In this document: positions 43,509 to 53,827 of the stretch, in pieces
Numbering within the stretch: position 1 is the stretch's first letter
How the letters are laid out: each line of letters starts with the position of its first letter
Assembly: GCF_000212735.1 (NCBI RefSeq)
Contig: NC_015510.1
Location: 3,436,315 to 3,500,314 of the forward strand
Source: Haliscomenobacter hydrossis DSM 1100
GTDB lineage: Bacteria > Bacteroidota > Bacteroidia > Chitinophagales > Saprospiraceae
Reading direction: 5' to 3'
Length of the DNA: 64,000 bases
The notes under the pieces: generated by a model
What the model was told of the DNA's origin: nothing
The model's input: the letters and a program-made list of their open reading frames with translations, nothing else
The model's database searches: none
Made by a program: the position numbers and the translations under genes

Positions 43509-44228
43509 ATGGACAAGCCTACTTATAAGGAACTTTTGGATGCCGGCGTTCACTTCGGCCACCTCAAGAAAAAGTGGAACCCCAAAATGTCTCCATACAT
43601 CTTCATGGAGCGCAAAGGTATCCACATCATTGATTTGAACCGTACCCTTGATGCACTGGATCGTGCAGCCAACGCCATGCGTCAAATGGCCAAGAGCGGT
43701 AAAAAAATCATGTTTGTTGCCACCAAAAAACAAGCTCGCGATATCGTATCTGAAGCAGCAAAAACGGTAGGAATGCCCTTCATCGCCGACCGTTGGTTGG
43801 GGGGTATGATGACCAACTTTGCAACCATTCGCCGTTCGGTGAAGAAAATGCAAAACATCGACCGCATGCTGGCGGATGGTACATTGACCAGTGTGACCAA
43901 AAAAGAACGTTTGACGCTAACCCGCGAACGGGACAAACTGGACAAAGTATTGGGTGGTATTGCCAACCTGAATCGTTTGCCTGCGGCCATTTTTGTGGTT
44001 GACATCTCTCACGAACACATTGCCATCGCAGAAGCGCATAAACTGGGTATCCGTACTTTCGGTATCGTAGACACCAACTCTGACCCAAATCAGGTTGACT
44101 ACGCCATCCCTGGTAACGACGATGCTTCTAAATCCGTAAAAATCATCACTGATTATATGGTAGAAGCCATCCGCCAAGGTTTGGAAGAACGCAAAGCGGT
44201 TAAAGCTGAAAAGGAAGCGGTACGCTAG
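43509..44228 (+). CDS. rpsB: 30S ribosomal protein S2
   Basis: A 239-aa ribosomal protein of the 30S head-body junction. Signature segments: AGVHFGHLKKKWNPKMSPYI, FVATKKQARDIV, DRWLGGMMTNFATIRRSVKK and VVDISHEHIAIAEAHKLGI, then the nucleotide-like IPGNDDASKSV. Length is typical. It is followed by a palindromic spacer and tsf, the classic S2-EF-Ts order. Confidence 0.97.
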   Translation: MDKPTYKELLDAGVHFGHLKKKWNPKMSPYIFMERKGIHIIDLNRTLDALDRAANAMRQMAKSGKKIMFVATKKQARDIVSEAAKTVGMPFIADRWLGGMMTNFATIRRSVKKMQNIDRMLADGTLTSVTKKERLTLTRERDKLDKVLGGIANLNRLPAAIFVVDISHEHIAIAEAHKLGIRTFGIVDTNSDPNQVDYAIPGNDDASKSVKIITDYMVEAIRQGLEERKAVKAEKEAVR

Positions 44229-44329
44229 GAGGGTTCGAAGGTTTGAGGGTTCGTGAGTTCAAAGGTTCGAGGGTTTTGCCCGCACCATCAAACTTACGAA
44301 CCCCCGAACTCACGAACCCCCGAACCCTA
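44229..44329. repeat. Intergenic palindrome, TTCG-word type, between rpsB and tsf
   Basis: Left half is built of GGTTCG/GGTTTG words, right half of CGAACCCC words; matches include GTTCGTGAGTTC against GAACTCACGAAC. It starts right at the rpsB stop and could attenuate or terminate part of the transcription into tsf. Confidence 0.75.
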
Positions 44330-44367
44330 TCTCCAACCATTCTTCAACATATAAATTAACATTTACG

Positions 44368-45198
44368 ATGAGCGTTACCATCACTGCCGCTGATGTAAAA
44401 AAATTGCGCGACATGACCGGTGCCGGTATGTCTGACTGCAAAAATGCATTGACCGAGGCTGAAGGGGATTTCGATAAAGCGATCGAAAATTTGCGCAAAA
44501 AAGGACAAAAATTGTCCCTCAAGCGTGCAGATCGCGAGACTACGGAAGGTTGTGTACTGGCCCTGGTGTCAGCAGACAAAACCCGTGGTGTCATCGTTAA
44601 ACTGGGTTGTGAAACTGACTTCGTTGCCAAAAACGAAGATTTTATCGCACTGACTCGCAGTTTTGCCGAGCTCGCTTTGGCAAAATTTCCAGAAAATCTG
44701 GAAGCGCTGTTGGCGTTGCCATACGAAGACATTACCATCGGTGAAAAAGCCATCGAGCAAGTTGGTGTCATTGGCGAAAAAATTGACGTCGTATACGAGC
44801 GCCTTGAAGCAGCCATGGTATGTCCTTACATCCACATGGGCAACAAAGCCGGTGTTCTAGTAGGTTTGAGCAAAGCTGGCGACAACTTCTATGATGCCGG
44901 TCGTGATGTAGCCATGCAAGTTGCGGCGATGCACCCCATCGCTTTGGACAAAGATGATGTGGATGCTACGGTTGTCGAAAAAGAAATTGAAATCGGCAAA
45001 GAATTGGCGCGCAACGAAGGCAAACCTGAAGAAATGCTTGAAAAAATCGCCTTGGGCCGTTTGAATAAGTTCTACAAAGAAAGCACCCTGGTTAACCAGG
45101 ACTTCGTGAAGGACAACAAACTGACCATCGCGGCTTACCTCAAGTCCATTGATAAAGACTTGGCCGCTACCGGCTTCAAGCACGTGAAACTGGGCTAA
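44368..45198 (+). CDS. tsf: Translation elongation factor Ts
   Basis: A 276-aa guanine-nucleotide exchange factor for EF-Tu. The N-terminal UBA-like part (VKKLRDMTGAGMSDCKNALT) and the nucleotide-exchange contacts (TDFVAKNEDF, HMGNKAGVLVGL) are intact. The core also has AMHPIALDKDDV. A clear intrinsic terminator follows at 45206-45240, closing the rplM-rpsI-rpsB-tsf unit. Confidence 0.97.
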   Translation: MSVTITAADVKKLRDMTGAGMSDCKNALTEAEGDFDKAIENLRKKGQKLSLKRADRETTEGCVLALVSADKTRGVIVKLGCETDFVAKNEDFIALTRSFAELALAKFPENLEALLALPYEDITIGEKAIEQVGVIGEKIDVVYERLEAAMVCPYIHMGNKAGVLVGLSKAGDNFYDAGRDVAMQVAAMHPIALDKDDVDATVVEKEIEIGKELARNEGKPEEMLEKIALGRLNKFYKESTLVNQDFVKDNKLTIAAYLKSIDKDLAATGFKHVKLG

Positions 45199-45205
45199 TC
45201 CAGAA

Positions 45206-45240
45206 AGGCGAATCGGAAAACTTTCCGGTTCGCCTTTTTT
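45206..45240 (+). terminator. Intrinsic terminator after tsf
   Basis: A 14-bp stem (45206-45219 with 45222-45235, one G-T pair) with a 2-base loop is followed by a run of T. This is the clearest rho-independent terminator in the window. Confidence 0.88.
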
Positions 45241-45361
45241 GTTTTTAGCAAGTGTAAGATTTTGGTCATTATGAGTTATCGGCCAAAACCTATATCTTCA
45301 ACCCTGACTTTAGATCATCCCTGGAAAAGGGCTAATCAAACCAAAAAACCAGCTTCGGCGC

Positions 45362-46075
45362 ATGCAGCTCAAATACAAACGCATCCTGCTTAAACTCAGT
45401 GGAGAATCCTTAATGGGCGAACAGCAATTTGGCATCGACGCATCGATGTTGCACCATTACGCCAACCAAATCAAGGTTCTTGTCGACGTTGGGGTACAAG
45501 TGGCCGTAGTCATCGGTGGTGGCAACATCTTTCGGGGATTATCGGCTAGCAAATCGGGGATTGAGCGCGTACAAGGTGATTACATGGGCATGTTGGCTAC
45601 TGTAATCAACGGGATGGCCCTACAAAGCGCCTTGGAAGGAAACGGTATTTATACCCGCCTCATCTCGGCGATTGAGATGAAACAAATCGCCGAGCCGTAC
45701 ATCCGCCGCCGGGCGATTCGCCACCTTGAAAAAGGTCGGGTGGTCATTTTTTCAGCGGGCACGGGTAGCCCTTATTTCACCACCGACTCGGCTGCCGCAC
45801 TCCGCGCCAACGAAATCAACGCCGACGTCATTCTCAAAGGTACTCGGGTGGATGGCATCTATTCTGCCGATCCCGAAAAAGATCCCACCGCCACCAAATT
45901 TGATACCCTCACTTACACCAAAGTCATTAGCCTCGGCCTCGGGGTTATGGACATGACAGCTTTTACGCTTTGCCAGGAAAACAACATCCCGATTGTGGTT
46001 TTTGACATCAATGTGCACGAGAATTTAATGCGGATTGTGAGAGGGGAGAGTATTGGGACGCTGGTGGAAGGGTAG
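45362..46075 (+). CDS. pyrH: UMP kinase
   Basis: A 237-aa bacterial-type UMP kinase (amino acid kinase fold) that phosphorylates UMP to UDP. Motifs: [66 protein letters not shown] and the end [13 protein letters not shown]. It lies after the tsf terminator, as in many bacteria, but frr, often next, is absent here. A short GGCAAGC/GCTTGCC stem lies just after the gene (46080-46098). Confidence 0.96.
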   Translation: MQLKYKRILLKLSGESLMGEQQFGIDASMLHHYANQIKVLVDVGVQVAVVIGGGNIFRGLSASKSGIERVQGDYMGMLATVINGMALQSALEGNGIYTRLISAIEMKQIAEPYIRRRAIRHLEKGRVVIFSAGTGSPYFTTDSAAALRANEINADVILKGTRVDGIYSADPEKDPTATKFDTLTYTKVISLGLGVMDMTAFTLCQENNIPIVVFDINVHENLMRIVRGESIGTLVEG

Positions 46076-46118
46076 TAGCGGCAAGCCTTGCGCTTGCCCA
46101 ATCCACGTTTTAGCCCAT

Positions 46119-46372
46119 TAGACTTGAGGTAGGTTGATTATCAAGAAATTGATACAATATCTGATGATTTTGACTTAAGGCTTTTTTGAGTTCAGCGTTC
46201 CGAATACATGAGAACATGATTTTTGAAGTGAGCTACCGCAGCGACTTAGGCCAAGGTTGTGTCTAAGTCGCTGCGGTAGCTCACTTCAAAAATCGTAAGT
46301 CATGTATTCGGAACTCGGCACTCAAAAAAAGAAAATCATCAATTGTTTGATCATCAACTCGCCTCAAGTCTA
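46119..46372. repeat. 254-bp palindrome, MITE-like
   Basis: Ends TAGACTTGAGG (46119-46129) and CCTCAAGTCTA (46362-46372) are perfect inverted repeats. An inner 32-bp perfect stem (46218-46249 with 46263-46294) has a 13-base loop, and a 14-bp stem lies outside it (46197-46210 with 46301-46314). The 46076-46464 spacer contains little else. No ORF lies within. Confidence 0.88.
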
Positions 46373-46464
46373 TTAAAGAAAGGAAAATTCCCCAGGCCCA
46401 TATCAACTTATAGGTTGATTTTAGAAGAGATAATGTATACCTTGCTCTTCTAATCTCCTTGCTT

Positions 46465-46806
46465 ATGGATGCCATTCAAAATACTAAAGAAAAAGATACC
46501 ACTTGGCTAGAAGACGCAAAGTGGCGTCAGGCCAATGCAGAGTGGTTGGATTTGTCAGCGGCGATAGCTATAAAAATTTTGCGCTACCTGCGGGAGCATA
46601 AAACAACCCAGAAAGAATTGGCTGATCGGCTGGGGTTTTCTCCTCAATATGTGAATAAAATTGTCAAAGGCTCCGAAAATTTGACATTGGAGACGATTTG
46701 TAAAATTCAAAAAGCCCTCGGCATAATAATTATCGAAGTACCCGGCTTTATGCACAAGGATGAGCTTGAACCTGAGCTACCACTGTCTGACAATTATACT
46801 TTGTAA
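46465..46806 (+). CDS. XRE-type helix-turn-helix regulator
   Basis: A 113-aa protein with a Cro/C1-type HTH (TTQKELADRLGFSPQYVNKI, then LTLETICKIQKALGI). The preceding helix contains DLSAAIAIKILRYLREH. Such proteins are often antitoxins or small repressors; no toxin gene is next to it on either side, so it may be an orphan. It lies just after a long palindrome. The ATG at 46465 is preferred over a TTG at 46459. Confidence 0.85.
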   Translation: MDAIQNTKEKDTTWLEDAKWRQANAEWLDLSAAIAIKILRYLREHKTTQKELADRLGFSPQYVNKIVKGSENLTLETICKIQKALGIIIIEVPGFMHKDELEPELPLSDNYTL

Positions 46807-46894
46807 AGTTGTACTTTCGCGGAAAGAATTGGGATAATTGTTTAGCTCAACACCCTACTTTCGAAACAGTTTCATCTGCACCAGGCATAAGAAA

Positions 46895-46920
46895 GCCCCC
46901 CGCAGTGCACTGCGGGAGGC
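46895..46920 (-). terminator. Strong hairpin after the exonuclease-like gene
   Basis: The 18-bp palindrome CCCGCAGTGCACTGCGGG is extended by GCC/GGC on both sides. On the minus strand it is followed by CTTTCTTAT, so it probably terminates the 46954-47676 gene, and perhaps also the + strand regulator. Confidence 0.65.
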
Positions 46921-46953
46921 TCCTCGATAACACTATCATTCAAGAATCAAAAA

Positions 46954-47676
46954 TTACTTCGTGGTTTGAATACGATTGAGCACCAGTTGTGCTTTAATCA
47001 AAAAGTCACTGTGGTGGAACATGTATTCATTGTGGATCATCATCAAACGAGCAGCATCATAAGCTGCTGATTTGGGAACGATCTGGCGTGCAGCGATGGG
47101 GTGCAGCCAATATTCAAGGTTGTTAGAGCGCAGATAAGATTGATCCATCTCAAAGTTACAAACTACGGCGAGTTTGTTCAATGAGAACAGATAATCCGTT
47201 TCCTTGTTAAGGTCTTTTTGAATGTCCACTACGTTGTAGCGCATGAAGTTGGCTCCAGAGCGCTCACACAAAAACACATCCCGACGGCCATCAAAAACGA
47301 TAACATCGCGGAATTTGTACTTGCGGAAGTTTTTAATCAAAAAGTTCTTAATCGGTAGTTTGGAGGGCCGGAGTTTTTTAAACTCCTCTTTCAACTGTTC
47401 TTCATCCAGTTTGAATTCTTCATCGTAGGGTTTGCGGCGTTTGGTTTTCATGTTGATAACCTCTTTGGCGCGACCCACAGTATGGCCCAGTTCGTTCGTT
47501 TTGGAATAAACATTTACGATGTCTACATGGGCTCCGTTCATCCAGCTTTCTAGAAAAATCTTGTTGGTACCCGTTTCAAATACCAGTAGTGCGATTTCGC
47601 TAATAGCGTAAAAATTAGGATAACCCCCATAGATGTTGCCATACTTCAGTTCCAGGAATGCTATACTTCTGTTCAC
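46954..47676 (-). CDS. Uncharacterised protein, possibly a degenerate DEDDh-exonuclease fold
   Basis: A 240-aa protein without signal or membrane segments. It starts RSIAFLELKYGNIYGGYPNF, where a DEDD exonuclease would have D-x-E, and continues with EIALLVFE. Later VFDGRRDVFLCE sits where exo motif II would be and PKSAAYDAARLMMIHNEY resembles exo motif III. The first catalytic aspartate appears to be lost (L-E in place of D-x-E). This resemblance is weak and should be treated as a hypothesis. It stands alone with its own hairpin terminator. Confidence 0.55.
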   Translation of the reverse strand: MNRSIAFLELKYGNIYGGYPNFYAISEIALLVFETGTNKIFLESWMNGAHVDIVNVYSKTNELGHTVGRAKEVINMKTKRRKPYDEEFKLDEEQLKEEFKKLRPSKLPIKNFLIKNFRKYKFRDVIVFDGRRDVFLCERSGANFMRYNVVDIQKDLNKETDYLFSLNKLAVVCNFEMDQSYLRSNNLEYWLHPIAARQIVPKSAAYDAARLMMIHNEYMFHHSDFLIKAQLVLNRIQTTK

Positions 47677-47828
47677 GGTTTCAGTTTAAGTTTGTTAAGT
47701 GATCTCGAATGATGTTTTCAGCGTTATGTGTTCCTTAACGGAATGATAGTGTTCGTGCTTTGTTTTTGCAATTTAACCCGAAAATAGTACAAAAATTGCT
47801 ATCCGGGAAGGCAAAGATAAAATTCCCC

Positions 47829-48926
47829 TCAAATTATGAAATTACCGTCCTCATAAATTTTTTCACCGTCGGTGAAAATTTCTCCTCCGTTGCGCATATC
47901 GGTGATCATGTCCCAGTGTACAGCGGATTGATTTTTGCCTCCGGTTTGGAGGTAAGACTGCCCTACGGCGAGGTGTACCGTGCCCCCAATTTTTTCATCA
48001 AAGAGAATATTTTTGGTCATTCGATCAATGTCGTAGTTGGTGCCAATCGCGGCTTCGCCAAAGCGCCGGGTGCCTTCCACTTTGAATACCCGATCCAGTA
48101 CCTCAATGCCTTTGCTGGCTTCCCATTTTTCTATAAACCCGTCTTTGACGTGTAAGGTTGCACCTTCTACCTCTTCATTGCCGTACAAAGCGGGTAGAGA
48201 AAACCGCACGACCCCGTTGACCGAGTCTTCCACGGGTGAGGTATACACTTCTCCGGAAGGCATATTGGTTTGACCATCAGAATTGATCCAGGTGCGACCA
48301 GCGGTCGAAAAATGCAGATCAATCCCTTCTCCGCGGTAATGGATTTCGGAACTTTTGTTGAGATGATCCACAATGCGCTGCTGGTTTTTGCGCACTTTGA
48401 TCCAACTTTCGATGGGGTCCTCATCGTAAAGTTTGCAGGCATTAAACACAAAATGCTCATATTCTTCCAGCGACAAACCCGCTTTTTGGGCACTGGCCTG
48501 GGTAGGAAACTGACAGAGATTGCGCTTGAGTTCACGCGTTGCTGTACGCCGGAAATAAGTATCCGAGGCTTTTTGATGCGCTTGCTGGTAAATTTTGGTT
48601 TTTTCCGGGGTACTGCCGTTACTTTCCCCCAGATTGAACGGTGCTCGGATGTGCAAGTAAGCATCGTAAGTTTCCATCGCCAATTGATACAGAGGCGATA
48701 CCCTGCTCAGTTGAGCCGACTGGGCCTCGGTATAAAAAATCCGGTTTTGCTCGCGGAACTCCAGATCGGTATCTACGGTTGCCCCCGCCCGAATGGCCGA
48801 GCGAAACACTTCCCGCAACAATGGCTCAGCCAATACGGTAGTTTTGATAAAGAGTTTATCACCGGGCTTTATCTCCAGGCAGTAATGCACCAACAGATCG
48901 GCGTATTTTTCTAAAATCGTCTTCAT
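47829..48926 (-). CDS. M29-family aminopeptidase
   Basis: A 365-aa metallo-aminopeptidase of the thermophilic aminopeptidase (AmpS/PepS) type, releasing N-terminal amino acids from peptides in the cytoplasm. Metal and catalytic positions fall in NMPSGEVYTSP, GEAAIGTNYDI, GGTVHLAVGQSY and HWDMITDM. Length is close to the family norm of about 370-410. Divergently transcribed from the lipoprotein gene. Confidence 0.9.
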   Translation of the reverse strand: MKTILEKYADLLVHYCLEIKPGDKLFIKTTVLAEPLLREVFRSAIRAGATVDTDLEFREQNRIFYTEAQSAQLSRVSPLYQLAMETYDAYLHIRAPFNLGESNGSTPEKTKIYQQAHQKASDTYFRRTATRELKRNLCQFPTQASAQKAGLSLEEYEHFVFNACKLYDEDPIESWIKVRKNQQRIVDHLNKSSEIHYRGEGIDLHFSTAGRTWINSDGQTNMPSGEVYTSPVEDSVNGVVRFSLPALYGNEEVEGATLHVKDGFIEKWEASKGIEVLDRVFKVEGTRRFGEAAIGTNYDIDRMTKNILFDEKIGGTVHLAVGQSYLQTGGKNQSAVHWDMITDMRNGGEIFTDGEKIYEDGNFII

Positions 48927-49028
48927 GTTTTTCTTAACGTTTCTTTAAGAATTTTTGCTGAGTACAAGATACAAATACCCGGCTTCTTCTTGCAAAGACA
49001 TTAATCAACGCTTAAAATTTGTTGTTCC

Positions 49029-49709
49029 ATGATCAAATTAATGAAGAATTTCGCTGGTGTTGCATTTATCCTGGCGATGATTGGACTGGCCTCCTGTGAC
49101 AAAAGTAGCCTTGACGTTACCTCAGAAGATTATTTTACCCTGGGTGCGATGGATTCGCTGCACCGTGATGGTGGCTGTGGCCGCGGTAGTTGTTTTGAAT
49201 TTGTATACCCGATCAGCATCAAATTTGCCGACGGTACTACTGCTGAAGTGACCTCCAATGAAAACATGCGGGAAACCATCCGTACCTGGAAAGAGAACAA
49301 TCCAAGTGCAACCGAACGGCCTACTTTGGTATTCCCATTGGAAGTGTTGGCAAAGGATGGCACGGTTAGCAGTGTAGCTAGTGAGGAAGAATTCAAAACC
49401 TTATTGGCTACTTGTCCACCAAAGCGTGGCAAAGGACACGGCAGGGGCCACAAACCCGGTGACCGTGGGCAAAACTGCTTTACCCTGGCTTTCCCGGTGA
49501 ATGTTCAATTGCCAGACAGTACGGTAGTAGCTGCAGCTGATCGCGATGCCTTGCACACCATTCTGCACACCTGGAAGAAGAACAACCCAACGTCTAGAGT
49601 ACGTCCAACCTTGGTTTTCCCAATCAAGGTAACTTTGACCGACGGTACCGAAAAGACGGTTGCTTCGAAGGAAGAACTGACGGCGCTGAAGGATAGCTGT
49701 GGGAACTAA
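49029..49709 (+). CDS. Lipoprotein made of repeated DGT-motif units
   Basis: A 226-aa predicted lipoprotein (AMIGLASC, lipid Cys near residue 24). The mature part has four related units, each with a Y/F-P strand, a short turn with D-G/S-T and a helix: YPISIKFADGTTAEV, VFPLEVLAKDGTVSSVAS, FPVNVQLPDSTVVAAA, FPIKVTLTDGTEKTVAS. They are paired as two copies of about 95 residues joined by a glycine/histidine/lysine linker (GKGHGRGHKPGDRG). Cysteines flank each pair. Function unknown; a surface-exposed binding protein is plausible. Confidence 0.7.
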   Translation: MIKLMKNFAGVAFILAMIGLASCDKSSLDVTSEDYFTLGAMDSLHRDGGCGRGSCFEFVYPISIKFADGTTAEVTSNENMRETIRTWKENNPSATERPTLVFPLEVLAKDGTVSSVASEEEFKTLLATCPPKRGKGHGRGHKPGDRGQNCFTLAFPVNVQLPDSTVVAAADRDALHTILHTWKKNNPTSRVRPTLVFPIKVTLTDGTEKTVASKEELTALKDSCGN

Positions 49710-49713
49710 AACC

Positions 49714-49824
49714 TAGAGGGTTTGGGGGTTCGTAGTTCGGGGGTTCGAGGGACAATGCATCCTTCGAACCCCCGAATTTTTAACCAAACCTACGAACCCC
49801 CGAACTTCGAACTCCCGAACCCTA
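49714..49824. repeat. Intergenic palindrome, TTCG-word type
   Basis: Left half made of GGTTCG/GGTTTG words and right half of CGAACCCC words, with pairings such as TTCGGGGGTTCGAGGG against CCTTCGAACCCCCGAA. It lies between convergent genes (lipoprotein and gyrB) and ends one base before the gyrB stop. Confidence 0.75.
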
Positions 49825-51885
<2,061 letters not shown>

Positions 51886-51969
51886 TTAGATGTTAAAATA
51901 ATAAAAAATACATAGTGTCTGGGTTTATCCCGCATTTAAGTTAGCCAAATGGCGTATTTAAGATTTGCT

Positions 51970-51977
51970 TATTTTTG
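51970..51977 (+). promoter_or_regulatory. -7 box upstream of tsaE
   Basis: TATTTTTG matches TAnnTTTG and gives a leader of about 20 bases to the ATG at 52001, excluding an in-frame start at 51965. Confidence 0.5.
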
Positions 51978-52000
51978 CCCATACCCAAAAAACAGCGTCG

Positions 52001-52429
52001 ATGGAGTGGCAGATTGAGCGTTTAGAATCTCTTCCCCAATGCAGTAAAAAACTGCTGGAAACCTTCCCCAATGCCCGTGTTTTTGCGTTTACGGGCGAAG
52101 TTGGAGCGGGCAAAACCACGTTTATCCAAAACTTGTGCAAGCGGCTAGGTGTTACTTCAGCGGTAACCAGTCCGACATTCGCACTGGTCAACGAATATCC
52201 CTATACGGACCTTGCCAGTGGCTTGCCTCAGTCGGTTTACCACCTGGATCTGTATCGTTTACGGAGCATTGAAGAAGCCTTGGAAATAGGGATTGAAGAC
52301 TACTTGTACAGCCAGAAATACTGTTTTGTAGAGTGGCCCGAACTGGTAGAACCGCTGCTGCCAGCAGACACCGTGCGGATTCATTTTGAAATTCTGTCTG
52401 ATTCACAGCGAAAAATGCTATTTTTGTAA
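52001..52429 (+). CDS. tsaE: tRNA threonylcarbamoyladenosine biosynthesis ATPase TsaE
   Basis: A 142-aa P-loop ATPase that works with TsaB and TsaD to form t6A37 on ANN-decoding tRNAs. The Walker A is GEVGAGKTTF; switch and Walker-B-like positions are in TSPTFALVNEY and YHLDLYRL; the conserved end includes FVEWPELVEPLLP. The length is typical. It shares an operon with the alanine dehydrogenase gene, starting 73 bp later. Confidence 0.94.
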   Translation: MEWQIERLESLPQCSKKLLETFPNARVFAFTGEVGAGKTTFIQNLCKRLGVTSAVTSPTFALVNEYPYTDLASGLPQSVYHLDLYRLRSIEEALEIGIEDYLYSQKYCFVEWPELVEPLLPADTVRIHFEILSDSQRKMLFL

Positions 52430-52502
52430 AAATTCAATAGGGAGAATAGTAAGCCGTCGTTTCAGTGTTGGCCTGCTGTTGGCCCGAATTACCTCCTGCA
52501 AT

Positions 52503-53747
52503 ATGAGTGGTGGAAAAGAAGGAAATGGGGGATCAGCAATTGCGATACCCAAGTCTTTAACAGACTTCCAATATCAAACTCAACCGGAAACGCTGGATGT
52601 GCGGCAACCCCAGGAAAACTTGTACATTGGCATTTCCAAAGAGAGTACCCTGCAAGAAAACCGAGTGGCACTGGTGCCCTCCTCAATCGCGATTCTGACG
52701 GGCTACGGCCACCGGGTCGTGGTAGAGACTGGTGCGGGCGATAAATCTCATTTTAGCGATCATCAATTTTCAGAGGCGGGTGCAGAAATTGCCCAAAGCA
52801 AAGAAGAAGTTTTTCGTGCTAAAGTGCTGCTCAAGGTGGCACCACCTACTTTGGCGGAAATCGAGTTGATGCATCCCAATCAAATCCTGATCTCTCCGCT
52901 ACATTTGCCCATCATTTCCGGAGAATACATCAATAAATTGCGCCAAAAGCGGGTAATCGCCCTGGCGATGGAATACATCAAGGATGACCTGGACAACTTC
53001 CCCGTGGTACGCACCATGAGTGAAATGGCGGGTATTCGCGCCATGTTGACAGCGGCTGAGTTGTTGACGAGTACCGGTGGAGGTAAGGGAATCTTGCTGG
53101 GCGGTATTTCCGGGGTGCCGAGTGCCAAAGTGGTCATTCTGGGCGCTGGAATTGTAGCTGAAAATGCGACCCGGGTTGCCCTGGGGCTGGGTGCTGAAGT
53201 GCGCATTTTTGACAACAACATCTATAAACTCAAACGCCTGCAAAATCAGGTAGGTCGACAATTGTATACCTCTTCCATCGACCCTTATTACCTCAATGAA
53301 GAATTGTTGACGGCAGACGTAGCCATTGGCGCCATTCACTCCAAAAGTGGCCGTGCCCCAGTGATTGTAAGTGAAGAAATGGTATCACGCATGCGGCCGG
53401 GAGCGGTTATTGTAGACGTGAGCATTGATCAGGGTGGCTGCTTTGAAACCTCGCAGGTCACTTCTCTGGATAAACCCACCTTCATCCGGCATGGCATCAT
53501 TCATTATTGTGTACCCAACATTGCTTCTCAGGTGCCACGTACCTCTTCAATGGCCATCAGCAACATCTTGACGTCCATTTTGCTGCGCTCTGGCAATACC
53601 GGCAACATTGAGCATTTGTTATTCAGTAATCCCGGCCTGCGGCATGGCGTGTATACGTACAAGGGCTGCTTGTGTAATGAATACCTTAGCGAAAGGTTTC
53701 AAATCAAATATACCAACCTGGATTTATTGATGACTTCGCATTTGTAG
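52503..53747 (+). CDS. ald: Alanine dehydrogenase
   Basis: A 414-aa NAD-dependent enzyme converting alanine to pyruvate and ammonia. Key features: KESTLQENRVALVPSSIAIL, with substrate-binding R and K; the Rossmann loop VVILGAGIVAENATRVALGL; DVSIDQGGCFETS; and HYCVPNIASQVPRTSSMAIS. It has an N-terminal extension of about 40 residues relative to the classic enzyme, as in other Bacteroidota. The ATG at 52503 is the first credible start. Downstream is a perfect palindrome that begins within the stop codon. Confidence 0.93.
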   Translation: MSGGKEGNGGSAIAIPKSLTDFQYQTQPETLDVRQPQENLYIGISKESTLQENRVALVPSSIAILTGYGHRVVVETGAGDKSHFSDHQFSEAGAEIAQSKEEVFRAKVLLKVAPPTLAEIELMHPNQILISPLHLPIISGEYINKLRQKRVIALAMEYIKDDLDNFPVVRTMSEMAGIRAMLTAAELLTSTGGGKGILLGGISGVPSAKVVILGAGIVAENATRVALGLGAEVRIFDNNIYKLKRLQNQVGRQLYTSSIDPYYLNEELLTADVAIGAIHSKSGRAPVIVSEEMVSRMRPGAVIVDVSIDQGGCFETSQVTSLDKPTFIRHGIIHYCVPNIASQVPRTSSMAISNILTSILLRSGNTGNIEHLLFSNPGLRHGVYTYKGCLCNEYLSERFQIKYTNLDLLMTSHL

Positions 53748-53827
53748 TTGAAAAGTTGAAGAGTTGAAAAGAACGCACCTCGACTTCGCTCGGCGACCGT
53801 TCTTTTCAACTCTTCAACTTTTCAACT
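53746..53827. repeat. Intergenic palindrome with conserved core (copy 3), perfect 30-bp stem
   Basis: Arms 53746-53775 and 53798-53827 are perfect 30-bp inverted repeats made of GTTGAAAA/GTTGAAGA words. The core (53776-53797) reads CACCTCGACTTCGCTCGGCG, the reverse orientation of the 6728 core. It joins two convergent genes and overlaps both stop codons. Confidence 0.92.

Noticed and set aside
46465-46806. XRE regulator as half of a toxin-antitoxin pair
   Set aside because: No toxin-like gene overlaps or adjoins it; the upstream spacer is a palindrome and the downstream gene is on the other strand.
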